Shown here: positions 19,801 through 31,085 of the stretch, in pieces | How positions within the stretch are numbered: position 1 is the first letter of the stretch | Layout: every line of letters begins with the position of its first letter | Source of the DNA: Zopfochytrium polystomum | Taxonomy: Eukaryota; Chytridiomycota; Chytridiomycetes; Chytridiales; Chytridiaceae | Length of the DNA: 64,000 nt | Direction of reading: 5' to 3' | Assembly: GCA_025765615.1 (NCBI GenBank) | Contig: JAIVFJ010000218.1 | Span: 1-64,000 of the forward strand | The notes under the pieces: generated by a model | Told to the model about the DNA's origin: nothing | The model's input: the letters and a program-made list of their open reading frames with translations, nothing else | Databases searched by the model: none | Program-made: the position numbers and the translations under genes

Positions 19801-20312
19801 CTCGCGCACGTCTGGTCTGTGCTCGAAACCGTCAACGTGGCAACCCCCCAAGGAGCCCGATTCCTGGCGGATTCTCTGGAGCTCTTCACTCTAGTAAGCT
19901 CCTCTCCCAAATCGTGGCCAGTCTCTGAAGCTCCTCCTCCAAGGTCGGCGAAGCCAACACTGCGGCGTTCACTCGCTGGATAAAGCCATCGACGGAATCG
20001 AAGAAAAAGTCCGCGGCGACTGTTGCAGCGGCAGCAGAAATCGCAAGGACGGACGAACGGATCGTCGCAGACTCTGCGGCATCGAAACCGGCGCAGCTCG
20101 TGGAGTGGGCGAGGCAGCTAGCTGCGTCGACGGAGGCGCATTCGTCGTCGCCGGCGCGCGAGACCGGCCGTCGAGGCAGTAAGCGGACGGCGCGAACGAG
20201 GCGGGTGCACCCATCTGTCTTTCGAGCGGCCCAATGCTTGGACGGGTTCTCGCGGGTGCGTTTTGTCAATCTTCCGAACAAAAAGTGGGGACGAAGTCCG
20301 ACCTTGGCGTGA
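16829..20312 (+). CDS. Large multi-exon protein of unknown function, alpha-helical
   Basis: A chain of at least ten short exons with GT-AG introns of 50-100 bp can be read. Examples are KCLSDVGRSLRITPETKTPV (18,720s), the exon from 18,898 (SLLEKIFQALQMNQGTS), DPLQLFQRQTIFVEILYKFA (from about 19,112), MIDPRLLVDHLMARGDVWTA, RFVLSLTATLHALAHVWSVL and a basic Ser/Ala-rich tail ending SPTLA at 20,312. Hydrophobic heptad-like spacing suggests a helical-solenoid scaffold, but no family was recognised. The first exons are unresolved: a convincing coding block at 16,829-16,954 (LLALKPDWFRHLSVSLQLFG) has no clear start codon upstream. Expression and reading frame need transcript support. Confidence 0.55.
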
Positions 20313-21204
20313 AGCATTCGAACCTACATTCCTCCCCTCGGCGCCATTCGTGCCAGTTATTGCAAAGACTCAAATTGACTCTTCCTCCTCCTTTCTCACA
20401 ACAAATATTTGTCCAGGTAGCGATGACTCCAACCAACGGTGCTGCCAAGGTGAAAAAGTTGCTGGAGCCTGTTCTGGAGCAAACCCTGCCGCGCAGCGAG
20501 GCCGAGGACTGGCAGTTCGGGTCTCTCGCGATGTGGACGGGTGCGCTCTGGACTTAATATTGACCGAAGGCAAGCGAGCAAACTGTTTGGTAGAATGAGA
20601 GGTTGGCGGTTGTTGGATATTCGGCTGCGCCTCTCCCTTTTGCAGTGAAGTAGCGTTTCAATTTGGGGCACTGCCGCAATTTGATGGGGCTCCTTTTTGT
20701 TCCCGCGGTTTCCTTCTGAACAAAAAAGAAGAAGGGGAACACTTACGAAGGAGCAAAAGAAAAGAACATAACAAGCCATTACTTTGTGTGATTTTCGAAG
20801 TTTTCGCGGTTGGACGAACAAACTCGGCCTTTGCCGGACCGGGACCACCCACTGAATGACGAAAGAGTCTCCCAGTCTCCCGAGCGTTTTTGCAGAAGAC
20901 CGATTGAAGGACGGTGAAGCGGGCTGCCGAGCCTCAGTGGAAGCGGCCTCTGAGTCTCTCACCCTCTCTCTCTTTCTCTATCTTTCTCTCTCCCTCTCTG
21001 TCTCTCTCTCTCTCTCACTCTCTATCTCTCTTTGTCTCTGTCTTCTTCAACCAAAAAAAAAGAGAAAGACATCATAGGGCGGAACCAAAAAAGGCAATGC
21101 GCCTCCAAGCTCAGATTTTTTTTGATATCCTCCTGGTTGAAGCCGATGTCATCCACTCGCATCTCCATTTTGTGTTGCACAGCACTGCGGAACACACGCC
21201 TCCT

Positions 21205-21205
<1 letters not shown>

Positions 21206-21240
<35 letters not shown>
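21206..21240 (+). repeat. A35 homopolymer
   Basis: Uninterrupted run of 35 A. Similar tracts occur at 32053 (A32), 44111 (T37), 50608 (A26) and 60734 (A29). Confidence 0.95.
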
Positions 21241-21241
<1 letters not shown>

Positions 21242-21680
21242 CACTCTTACCCAAAATTCGCGTCGAGTCGGATCGGGACGAAACGCTGAATGACGTCGGT
21301 GGCGCTTGAACCGTATGCTAAGAGCGCGCCGTTTTTGTCTTGTCGCCCCGCCAGCAAAGGGGGCATGGGTTATTTGTGCGGCGTCGTACTGTTGGTTTCA
21401 GAATTGAGACAGAAACTCACATGAACAGATAGATCCGGATCAAAGAGAAGCAAAAAAAGAACGATTTCTGTATTTTTGTCAACTTTTCGATTGATTACAT
21501 GATTGGATAGGTTGATCGTTTCGGGAAGTTCTCCTCCTTCCGGAGGGTGGGGCTTCCTTTCCTTTATTTCGGACTGTCATTTGTCGACCATCAGTCAGTC
21601 ATTTTGCTCAGTCACCGTTCGTTCCATTTCACACTTGTTTCTTGAAAAAATTGTTTCTCTTATTTTTATTGTGCGGAGAG

Positions 21681-21690
21681 CAGACAGACG

Positions 21691-21726
<36 letters not shown>
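21681..21726 (+). repeat. (GACA)n microsatellite
   Basis: About eleven tetranucleotide units, the first two slightly degenerate (GACG). Confidence 0.9.
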
Positions 21727-22532
21727 CACTTAAATAAGTGGGGGGCAGGAAAGAAAAAGAGGACTCACACTTGTGGCGACAGCGGCAAGAAATACGAGGA
21801 AAAACACTGACGAAGAGAGAGAGAGAGAGAGTGGGCGTGTGGTTCAAGATTTTGCATGTAAGGTCCGGTCATAAGAAAAAGGAAAAAAATTTTGCCCACT
21901 TTTTGTCTCCGTCACACAAAAGGGGGCAAAATAGTTTCGACTTTACTTTACTTTCGTTTTTTTCCCTTTTTTCCGTTGGATCGCGTCATGCGCCCACAAT
22001 CCTGTGCGGGGGGGCACTGTTGCTGTCGCTCTCTCTGTCTGTCGCTCTCTCCTCCGTCTCTCTCGTCGTCTCGTCTCCCTGTCGTGTCACTCACGTTCGT
22101 TGTCGAGAAAAACCAACCAAACAGACAATGAAAAGAACAGGGGAAAAAAAAAAAAAAAAAAAAAAAAAAGAAACCCTCCTTTCACTCCAGTCATCAACAC
22201 GAACCACCACCCCTCGAGCGGCTTCGGCTGTCGCTGCGCGAAGCCGACCAACCATCCCTGCCTCCCCTCCTCGCTTCAACCTTCAACCTCGACACTTCCC
22301 CAACCTAACCAGGCAAGCGCTACATCCCCACCCCTCCGCCACCTATCCACTTCGCCAATTCTCCCGAGAAACGCGCACTGACACATGCACACACACACAC
22401 ACACACACGCACAAGCAGTCGTTTCGCTCCCTTGGCACCGCTGCTGCTGCCTGCCCCCTCGGACCGCTTCCCGGCCGCCGTCGGGTTTGATTAGATTCAA
22501 AAAGAGAAGAAAAACCTTCTCGTGCTGGTGGC

Positions 22533-24812
22533 TTGCTCTGTTATTATTCATCCCAAATAACAATGCAGTCCCGCCAGCGCCGCCGCCTTCCATGGCTTGA
22601 CTCGAAAGGTTTTGAAAGAAGAAGAGGCGGAGCACTCACAACAGATATGAAGACAGCACCACCGGTTGGGACTGCGGCAGCGGCACCACCCACCGCCGCA
22701 CCATTGTCATCATCATCATCACCATCACAAAAAGAAGAAGAAGAAGAAGAAAAAACAAAAACTACCCTCACGCAAGCCGCCGTAGCAGCTCGAACGGCGG
22801 CGATGATGATGCCATTGCCTGCCGCCACCACCTGCGGCAACACCAACAACCCCCCCAGCAGCAGCAGCAGCAGCATCCCCCGCACCACCCTCCCCGTCAT
22901 GCTGCCCTCCACTGCCGCCGCAGAGATCTGCAGCCTCCTGCCCGACGTCCACGCCCGCTACGCATTCGCCACCCTCTTCCGCCTCCGCTCCGAGCAGGCC
23001 GCCACCCTCGCCCTCATCCCCTCCGCCTCCCTCGACGCCGCAAGCGACCGCGGCCTCCACGACCTCCTCGATTTTCGGCTCGCTGCTTGGCCGCCCGCGC
23101 TGTTGGTGAGTTTGGTGTTTGCCGTGGGTGTGTGTGGTGTGTGTGTCGGCGGCATGCCATCTGGCTTGCCTCCACCTTGCACCTCCACGGAATGCAAACT
23201 GAGCCCCACCGTTCGCAACCAGCCAACCAGCCGAGACCACCACGACGACGGCGATGCTGCCGCCCTCGTTGACCGCAAGGTCGCCAGCGAAACGGACGAC
23301 TCTTCGATCGCAGCCCCCCCGTCCCGTCACCCTCCATACACCCAGCGCGCCCTCTGCTCCGCCGTGCGGCGCGGGCACGTCCATGTGCTGCAGTGGTGGA
23401 AGGACTCGGGCCTTCCGCTCCAGTACCCGGACCTCATCATGGACGCGGCCAGCCAGTGCGGCCAGCCCGCCTCGCTCGAGTGGTGGCGCCGCAGCGGGCT
23501 GCCCCTCCGCTACTCGTCCGACGCGCTGGACGCCGCGAGCGCCGCTGGCCACGTGGCCGTCCTGCAGTGGTGGAAAGACAGCGCCCTACCCCTCGAGTAC
23601 TCCGCCGCCGCAGTCGACGCCGCCAGCCAGCACGGCCACATACCGGCCCTGCAGTGGTGGAAAGACTCCGGCCTCGATCTCAAGTACTCGGTCGGCGCGC
23701 TCCACTCTGCGACGAAGCTCGGTAGAGTCAATGTGCTCCAGTGGTGGAAGGACTCGGGGCTCCCGCTGAAATATACGCCGATCGCGGTCGACTCGGCGAG
23801 TTCACTGGGGAGGATCGACGTGCTGCAGTGGTGGAAGGACAGCGGCCTGCCGTTCTTGTACTCGCGCGCCGCCGTCGACTTTGCGAGCGGCGCCGGCCGC
23901 GTCGAGACCCTGCGGTGGTGGCAGGATTCCGGGTTGAGGATGCGGTACTCGGCGGCGGCCGTCGACTATGCGCATGCTCATGGCCACCACAACGTCCTGA
24001 TGTGGTGGGTGCGCTCCGGACTGCTCATCAAGACGGAATCGTCGGCGGCGGCTGTTGACCGCGCGCTGGCGAGTGCGGGCTTGCCACCCTTGGGAGCTGC
24101 GTCGACGGCTTCGTCGCCGCCACCGTCGCCCCTGCCGTCGTCTTCGTCGTCGGAGACGTACTCGCTGCATTCCTTCGCCGAGCCAACGCGGGATCGCGAC
24201 ATATCTTCGTTTCTAGCTACGCCGCTGTCGCCGCTCTCCCCGTCGTCCTCGTCGTCGTCGCCGTCGCCGTCACGCTTTACTTTTCATCGCCTGACGCTCC
24301 GCCCGCCCGTCTCCCCGCAGCCGTCCTCCCTGGCGTCGTCGCCCGTGTCTCCGCCCTGCCCCGACGACACGCGGCTCTTGTCGCCTTCGTCGTCATCTTC
24401 CCCCAACCTCTTGTCGCCGTTCTTTGCTTACGCTCCACCACAACCACCACCACCATCGCCGCGCGGCGATGAGGTTCCCACCGCCGCGACCGTAGCGGCG
24501 GCGAGTACCTCTGGTCCACCTCCACCTGCCTCTGCGACAGCAGCACCAGTTACCGCGGCGGCGGCGGCGACCGCAACAGCAACCGCGGCCGCTGGCGCCT
24601 CCGCCGCGTCCGCGGCGCGACAGCGCGTCTTCCGCAGCACGTCCCTCGAGTCGTCGCTCACGTCGTCGTCGGCTGCGTCGAGGCTCCACTTTCCAGCCTC
24701 GCTGAAGCGCATCTTTTTATCGTGCCTCGCGGCGCCGTGCCTGCTCGTCTACCGCAAGTGGGCGCTCCGCCGCTACAGACGACGGCGGCCGGTACGCGCT
24801 GCGATGCCGTGA
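22533..24812 (+). CDS. WW-repeat (ankyrin-like, chytrid-type) protein
   Basis: About 680 residues from the first ATG, or 641 from the ATG at 22647, which I prefer because the earlier codons lie in a low-complexity leader. An N-terminal helical domain contains AAEICSLLPDVHARYAFATL. Eight tandem units of about 29 residues follow, of consensus GHVxVLQWWKDSGLPLxYSxxAVDxAS (for example VNVLQWWKDSGLPLKYTPIA), then a Ser/Pro/Ala-rich tail and the basic end YRKWALRRYRRRRPVR. A 240-bp in-frame intron at 23106-23345 (GTGAGT...ACCCAG) is very likely. It joins LL to RALCSAVRRGHVHVLQWW and removes a Cys/Gly/Pro-rich stretch. Such repeats resemble ankyrin units and are probably protein-binding. The partner is unknown. 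Confidence 0.8.
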   Translation: MLCYYSSQITMQSRQRRRLPWLDSKGFERRRGGALTTDMKTAPPVGTAAAAPPTAAPLSSSSSPSQKEEEEEEKTKTTLTQAAVAARTAAMMMPLPAATTCGNTNNPPSSSSSSIPRTTLPVMLPSTAAAEICSLLPDVHARYAFATLFRLRSEQAATLALIPSASLDAASDRGLHDLLDFRLAAWPPALLVSLVFAVGVCGVCVGGMPSGLPPPCTSTECKLSPTVRNQPTSRDHHDDGDAAALVDRKVASETDDSSIAAPPSRHPPYTQRALCSAVRRGHVHVLQWWKDSGLPLQYPDLIMDAASQCGQPASLEWWRRSGLPLRYSSDALDAASAAGHVAVLQWWKDSALPLEYSAAAVDAASQHGHIPALQWWKDSGLDLKYSVGALHSATKLGRVNVLQWWKDSGLPLKYTPIAVDSASSLGRIDVLQWWKDSGLPFLYSRAAVDFASGAGRVETLRWWQDSGLRMRYSAAAVDYAHAHGHHNVLMWWVRSGLLIKTESSAAAVDRALASAGLPPLGAASTASSPPPSPLPSSSSSETYSLHSFAEPTRDRDISSFLATPLSPLSPSSSSSSPSPSRFTFHRLTLRPPVSPQPSSLASSPVSPPCPDDTRLLSPSSSSSPNLLSPFFAYAPPQPPPPSPRGDEVPTAATVAAASTSGPPPPASATAAPVTAAAAATATATAAAGASAASAARQRVFRSTSLESSLTSSSAASRLHFPASLKRIFLSCLAAPCLLVYRKWALRRYRRRRPVRAAMP

Positions 24813-25406
24813 AAAGCGGGAGGTTTCGCAATCGGCGAGGGGATTTTTTTTTTTTTTGTTTGGGGTTGACGTAGGGAAGAGGACGCATTCAGTAGAAGCT
24901 CCTCGGCACGATCCCCGCTTGCTCCTGCACCTTGACTTGTGGGGTGCGGCGAATACCCGATAACCTTTTCTTCTCAATCGTAGCCGTGTGTTTTTCTTAT
25001 ATTGTTTCTTCGCTCTTTTGCTGTCTCGGCCTCGTCGTATTAAGCCATTTTTTTCTTTTGGGGTTTGTAGATCCCTCCTTACATCTTCTTGGTATCTTCT
25101 TTGCCTTGTGTGCCTGGCACCTACCCAACCAATATCTCGCCTGGTGACCTTTTGAAGTTCTTTTTTTTTTTTTTTTGATAGCTATTATTGTTGGTTGGAG
25201 AGGATGAGTGGGTGGGGTCTTCCAGTTCTTTCTCCTTCGTAGCCGGCAGACGCACTCTCTGTCTCTCTCCGTCTCGCTCTTTCAGTCTTGCTTTGCTGTC
25301 CCCGACCTGTCCAAAGGGGTTTCCTTTGCAGCTCGGAAGGGAGAGAAGAGAGAGAGAGATGTTTTTCGTTTACCTTTTCAGCTATTAGTTGCGTTTTCCC
25401 TCTACC

Positions 25407-25494
<88 letters not shown>

Positions 25495-25674
25495 CCTTTG
25501 TTGAGTCCGTCCGTCTGTGCTGCCTGCCTGATTATCTCTGCGAGTGTGAGTGTGGATTGTGATGAGGGCAGGAGTCGGGGAACCACGTCAGCGAATATAC
25601 AAAAAAACCAATCCAAAAAAGAAAAAGAGGGGGAAAAAAAACAGGGCCTTGTCAAAAATTTCGTCGCCAAACGA
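24813..25674. other. Intergenic, pyrimidine-rich upstream region
   Basis: Contains T-tracts at about 24847 and 25162 and the long (CT)n tract just upstream of the next gene. No coding feature recognised. Confidence 0.55.
25411..25486 (+). repeat. (CT)38 microsatellite
   Basis: Perfect CT repeat about 190 bp before the ATG at 25675. It may act as a promoter or 5'-UTR pyrimidine tract. In-frame readthrough as Ser-Leu repeats is an artefact. Confidence 0.95.
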
Positions 25675-28600
25675 ATGGCGTCGTCGTCCTTGGTCGCTCC
25701 CTCGCCCTCACCGGCGGCGGAGGCGTCCACGGCGGCGGCGTCGTCCGATATTGCCGCCGCCGTCGCCAGCTCCGTCGCTGCAACAACATCACCCTCGCAG
25801 CAGCAGCACCTGCTGCTGCCCGCTGCCGCCACCGATCCCTTTCTTCTCCACGGCAGGTCGTACCCGGAGCCGCCGCCGCCGCCCCGCACCCGCTCCTCGT
25901 TCGGATCCCACACCCTTCCACACTCCACCCCCACCAGCACTGCCACTGCCAATGCCCACCACCCAAACGGCACTGCCGCCACCGAAGCCTCCCTCTCCTC
26001 CTCGTCCTCCTTCTCTGCCGCCTTCCTGTCACACCCACACTCTCCACCGCTGCCACCTCCACCAGCAATCGGCAAAGACTACCCCCCGCAACCGGCGCTC
26101 CTCTCCACTCCCGCAGACTCCTTTCACACCCTCGACGCCGCCCGCGACGCCGCCGCCTCCCTGCACCGCCTCCTCGTCGACGCGCTGCGCGAGCGCGACG
26201 TCGCCCGCGCCGCCCTCGCCCACACCCTCGACGCCCTCCGCGCAAAACAGACCGCCGCCGCCAAGCTCGCGCTCGACCGAAACCGGACCGCCGTCCGCGC
26301 CGCCGAAGCCGATCGCCTGAGGGCCGAGATCGAGGTCGTCAGGAGGGAGAGGGACGTCGCGGAGAGGGAGGCGGGGCTCGTGAGGCTGAGGCTGGAGGAC
26401 GTGAGGGCGGCCGCGGCGGAGAGGGCGGCGAGGTTTGGTGGTGGTGGTGGTGTCGGTGTCGATGTTGGAGGTGGTCGGCGCGAGGTGGAGACGCCGCCGG
26501 CGCCAACCTCGGCCTTCGTCAAGCCCGAGCCGCCGCCCGAACGGTTCCACCACGCGGGATCGCCCGTCGCCGCGTCCTCCGTGTCTGCTGCCCTCGCTGC
26601 GTTCACGTCCTCGTCCTCGTCGTCGTCGTTCTCGTCCTTTTCCTCGTCGACCTCCTCCTCCGTCGCATCGCCCTCGCCGTCGCCGTCCCCCGGAACCGCC
26701 GTCGCCTCTCAATCGCAACAGAACGTCGAGCACCTGCTCGTCGCGAGCTTAAACCTCAAGCCCTGGCCCGCCCTCCTCGTCGAAAGGGCCGTCATCACCC
26801 GCGCCCGCCTCGCCTCGTTGCCGCCGGACCGCGTCGACGACATGGATCGCATCGTGTCCGCCTTCAACAGGGCAAATGTCGGCGACACGATGGCCGCGCT
26901 CTGTTTCACGACTGTAGTTGAGGGTGCCGGTGACGGAGGCAGTGGGAACGGCGACGAAACCGTCGCGCCGTCCGCTGGTACAAAAAGGCGGCGCGGGCGG
27001 CCAAAGAAGACTCGCACGGCGGACCTGGACTCGGACGGAAAGACCGCCACGGCAACGACGACGGCGATGAGGGCGGCCGTGCCGCGGTTCCTGCAGGACA
27101 AGTTCCTGGAGCTTGTCGACGACGACCAGCACGGCGCCGACGCGCGGCGCGCGCTCGGCATCGACAGCGTCGACGGTGGCGACGACGCCGACGCGTTCGT
27201 AGACGACGACGTGCCGCTCTTGTCCGCAGTGCAGCGGAAGAGGCGGAAAACTATGGCGGCATCCCCAAAGATGGCCGCCGCGGTGTCCACCCCGGGAACG
27301 AACTGCGAACCCTCGCCGCCGCCGCCGCCCGCGGCGGTCACCTCTGGTCTTGCGCCGACCACCCCCGCCGTCGCCGCTGCCCTGGGCCTGCCGCCGCCGC
27401 AGCCGCCCACAAAGCCCCCCGATCCGCAGCCCGCCGTGCCGTCGCTGCCGAACCGACTGCTGCAGGCGGACCCGCTTCGCGCGACCGGCAGTGACGGTGC
27501 CTCCATTGCTCCTGTCAAGAGCGAGGTCGTGGACATCCCGCCGCCGCCGTCGCAACCGCCTCTGCAACCACCACCACCACCGCAGTCATCGTCGTCGCCG
27601 CCGCCGCCACACCCGTCGTCTGTTATGGCCGGGGCCGAGGCGGTGGAGGCACACATGGACGTCGACATGGTGTTTCCGAGCGACGGCGCAGCCCCTGGTA
27701 GACCTTCAGCTCCCACTTCTATTCGTCCTCCGCCTTCGACAGCGGCGGTGGCGCCGGTCGTCGGCGCCGTTCCGACCCCAGCGCCGACCCAGACACCAGC
27801 GGTACACCACAACCCTGCGATGGCACCGCCGCCGCGGCCGCCAACGACCGCCCCAACCCCACAGCCGCCGCAGCCGCCGCCGCCAACGTCTACGGCTCCT
27901 CCACCAGAGACTCCAATCAGAACAAACCCTGCACCCACCCCGCCCGCCCCGCCAAAACCCGCGCCTCCGGCGCCTCCGGCGACACTGCCTGTCCCAGCAG
28001 CAGCAGCGCCAACGCCTCACCACGCACACGTAAAACCCGCCCCCACACCGACCCCGATCGCCAGAGTTGAGCCGCCGCCGCCGCCGCAGCAGCAGCAGCA
28101 GCAGCAGCCTGTGCCACAGCCTGTGGTGAAGCGCGAGGTTTACCCGCGCGAGACGGCGGCCGTCGCCGGTGTGACTGTCTCGGTCGTATCGGCACCGGCG
28201 GGGGCGGCGATGGGAGCGGCGCCGCCCGCTCCCGTCGCGGCTGCGCCTGCAACTGCGAACCGCCAAGCGCCAGCAGCTGTGGCGTCGGCGGGAGCGGCGC
28301 AGAGTCGGTGGATCGGGTACCAGACGTGAGTGGATACTTTTCCATTTTTGTTTGTTTCCCCGCCAACCGCCGAAAAAAAAAAAAATCAAACCCATCGCAA
28401 ACAGAATCCTCACCTCCCACTACCCCTGGTGGCGCACGCTCCCCGTCGCCGCCAAAGCCCGCATCAAGCGCCGCGTCGTCGAGTGGCTCCGGTCCGCGCT
28501 CTCCCCGCGCGACTTTGACGACGCCTTCGTCCCCGCCCGCCGCGGCGCCGACGACGCACACCGCAGCAGGGCCGTGCCGGTCGAGCTGGTCGCGCGGTTT

Positions 28601-28714
28601 GCGGTGGAGGTCAGGGAGGCGGTCGTCGAGGAGGGGAGGGCGGCGGGAGTCGTGGTGGTTGGGGGTGGGGGTGGGGGTCCGGGGGTCGGTGGCGCGGGAC
28701 TCGGGGGTGGGTGA
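25675..28714 (+). CDS. Low-complexity coiled-coil/AT-hook protein, function unknown
   Basis: Two exons (25675-28325 and 28405-28714) give 986 residues. The intron GTGAGT...AACAG joins IGYQ to TILTSHYPWWRTL in frame. MASSSLVAPSP is chosen as the start because upstream in-frame codons fall in the CT repeat. After an Ala/Ser/Pro-rich N-terminus comes a charged coiled coil (about residues 145-245, LRERDVARAALAHTLDALRA). An ordered segment NVEHLLVASLNLKPWPALLV follows, then an AT-hook-like KRRRGRPKKTRT, a 300-residue Pro/Ala region with a Gln tract, and a compact basic C-terminal domain (ARIKRRVVEWLRSALSPRDF). A nuclear chromatin or transcription role is a guess from the AT-hook. Confidence 0.75.
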
Positions 28715-29119
28715 TTGAGGGTTTGGGAGGGGAGGGGGGCCAGTGAACGGGGTTAATTGGATGGGACGAGTTGCACACTTGTTTTTATTTTTTTTTTTTT
28801 TTTTTTTTGTAAGAGAACTGGACCTTGAAATGACGAGCACGAAGGAGAGAAAGAAAGCAAGAAGAAGAAGACCAACGCGCGGACCTGTTCCACGCAACGT
28901 CGGCTAAGCGACAGGCAAAAGCATTTTAGAAGAATTGTGTATGACTGGAATCAATTCTTTGTTCAGATAATACGTTTCATGGTGAAGTAAGAGCGTAACA
29001 AGAACTTAAACTGTGACTGTGACCAACGCCTTAAATGAGACACTCGGGAATCTCATAAAGACAGTACGCGACATTTTTGAGACAATAGAGGAAGACAGTT
29101 CAAAACGGTTCTACCAATA
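28715..29119. other. Intergenic between convergent genes
   Basis: Contains a T21 tract near 28788. It probably holds the 3' UTRs and polyadenylation sites of both flanking genes. Confidence 0.55.
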
Positions 29120-30676
29120 TCAAGTACAGAGGGTAAATACACTGAACACTATCTTGGCACACATAGAAGAGGAGATGAACACCCAGGCGTCGTGAAGGTC
29201 GAAGGTTGCGCTTAAGAAAGGGCGGTAAACAGCCCATATCGAAAAGATGAATCCGGCTTTCACAGAGGTCGCAAGCACGAACGGGATGACCGTCCCGCCT
29301 TCGAGAAGGGATTCGGCGCGTATGACCAACAGACACCACAGAACGATAATTATAACCAAACAGACCGCGAACCACAGACCGGACGACGCGCTCACGCTCA
29401 GCGCGGACCCGTTGGTGTCCGGCAAGCGACTGAATTCCACGGCGCAGTAGATCAACTGGACCAACAGCGCGACGGGAGTACCAAAGAACGAAACCACCAT
29501 GACCAAGACTGGCAGGTCGTCGTCGGCGATCAGGCTTGCAATCACGCCGATCGTCGCGAGCACGGTTTCCACGAGCACGGTGACGACAATGCAGAATTGG
29601 ATCTGGTGGATGGGCGCGGGGCACGTCGACGTTTTCTTCCACTCGGCGTAAAACGTGACGACCGCGAGCCCGAGCGAGGTCGCGGACCCCACAAAGGTGA
29701 AGAACTTCCCCGCGCCCGACTCGTAGTTGTGCCTGATCACGCACAGCAGAAAGACCGCCGGCACCACGTTCGCCACCGTCGGAATCCACTGGAAGATCCA
29801 GCACCCGACGAACGGGTGCTGCGCGCCGTCCGTGCCGTTCGTGCTGTTGCTCTCAAAGGCTCCCAGCTGCACCGCTCCGAACCGACGCCCGCCGTCGCCC
29901 TCGGCCGCGTCGTTCTCCTGCGTCGGCCGCGAGTTGAACCGCATGACCCTCCGCAGCGCGTCGTACTGGGCCGGCGAGACGGTGAGCGCCTGCTTCGCGA
30001 CGACCCACAGGACGCCCTCGCTGCAAGGGGGCGTCGTCAGCGAACCCGTGTAGGACCAGAAGGACGACGTTGAGATGTGCGAGATGACGGACGAGAGGTC
30101 GAGGCGCGCGATAGAGGCCGTGGCGTTTTCTTTGGCGGGGATGCTGCGCACCAGCTGCGCGAGGAACGGGCTGGGCTCCCCAATCTCGAAGAAGAGGCCG
30201 ATGACGTTGAGGTTGGAGCCGTCCGAGTGGACAAAGTGGGCTTCGAGGGGGTAGTCTTGGGGACGGGGTGGGAAGGGGGGGAAAGGAGCGGTTTGGGGGG
30301 GAGGAGAACAACAACGCGTCGGTGACCGAATATGGGAGTAACGCAAATGAGAACGCGGAATCGAGGGAACTCACCCCTTTCGCTGACATGATGTTCCGAC
30401 GGCGCGTGGAAATGAACCTGCCGTAGGGTGTACGTCTTGTTCTTCGCCTGCACGGTGCTCTGCATGAGCGGCGCGAGCTGCAGCTGGACGGTGTGTCCGT
30501 TGTTGACGAACTGGACCGGGGCAGACGCAACGGCCTTCCACGCCTTGACGTTGGGGTTGCTCGACCCGTCGGTGATGGTCAGTTCGTCGCCGTCAAAGTT
30601 GATGGGCGACTGCTGGCTGCCCATGGCGCACGTCGCGCTGAATTGGCCCCAGTTCTCGGGACCGGACTTGCCTGGG

Positions 30677-30751
<75 letters not shown>

Positions 30752-31085
30752 GCAGACGCTGATATCAGTCTATCATGTCATTCACCTCAGTTGGCCTTGG
30801 GGGGCCACACCACGGTTTTCGCGTACCTTCGTAGCTCCAGTCGGCGCGGCGCTCGAGGTGGTCCAGCTCGAGGCCCTCTGCGCTAATGACGTCGGCGAGA
30901 CAGTTTGGGTGGCCTGACGCTCGCGGCATTGCGGCGGCGGCGACGACGGTGGCAGCGACGATGAAGATGAAGGAGGCCGCCGCCCTCGCCGCGGCGGCGC
31001 TGCGACGACGGATGGAGGAGGAGGAGGAGGAGGAGGAGCAGCAGCAGCAGCGGGGTATGTTTGCCGCCGTGGATGGTGTCGCCAT
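29120..31085 (-). CDS. Alpha-carbonic anhydrase fused to a polytopic membrane domain
   Basis: Three exons (30827-31085, 30375-30671, 29120-30255) give 563 residues, all frames agreeing. A hydrophobic signal segment (SFIFIVAATVVAAAAMP) precedes the alpha-class fold. The order is WSYEG...GPENWGQFS, QQSPINFD, the zinc-binding HFH in LRQVHFHAPSEHHV, the third zinc histidine in EAHFVHSDGSN, and the signature FWSYTGSLTTPPCSEGV. So all three zinc ligands are present and CO2 hydration is expected. After a linker with N-glycosylation sites (NSTNGT) come about 235 residues with six or seven hydrophobic helices (for example FCIVVTVLVETVLATIGVIA). The catalytic domain should face the lumen or outside. 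Intron 1 holds a (GA)n/(TG)n microsatellite. Confidence 0.88.
30684..30749 (+). repeat. (GA)n(TG)n compound microsatellite in intron
   Basis: About 14 GA units followed by about 18 TG units, wholly inside intron 1 (30672-30826) of the carbonic anhydrase gene. Confidence 0.9.

Larger units (their letters stand above)
20313..22532. other. Intergenic with dense simple repeats; no gene recognised
   Basis: Contains (CT)n at 20958-21040, A35 at 21206-21240, (GACA)n at 21681-21726, A27 at about 22144-22169 and (AC)n at 22387-22410. Open frames are generated by these tracts. Confidence 0.55.

Noticed and set aside
25288..25674. Upstream in-frame extension of the AT-hook gene through the CT tract
   Set aside because: The extension is Ser-Leu repeats plus Lys-rich low complexity. 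The ATG at 25675 starts the gene-like composition.
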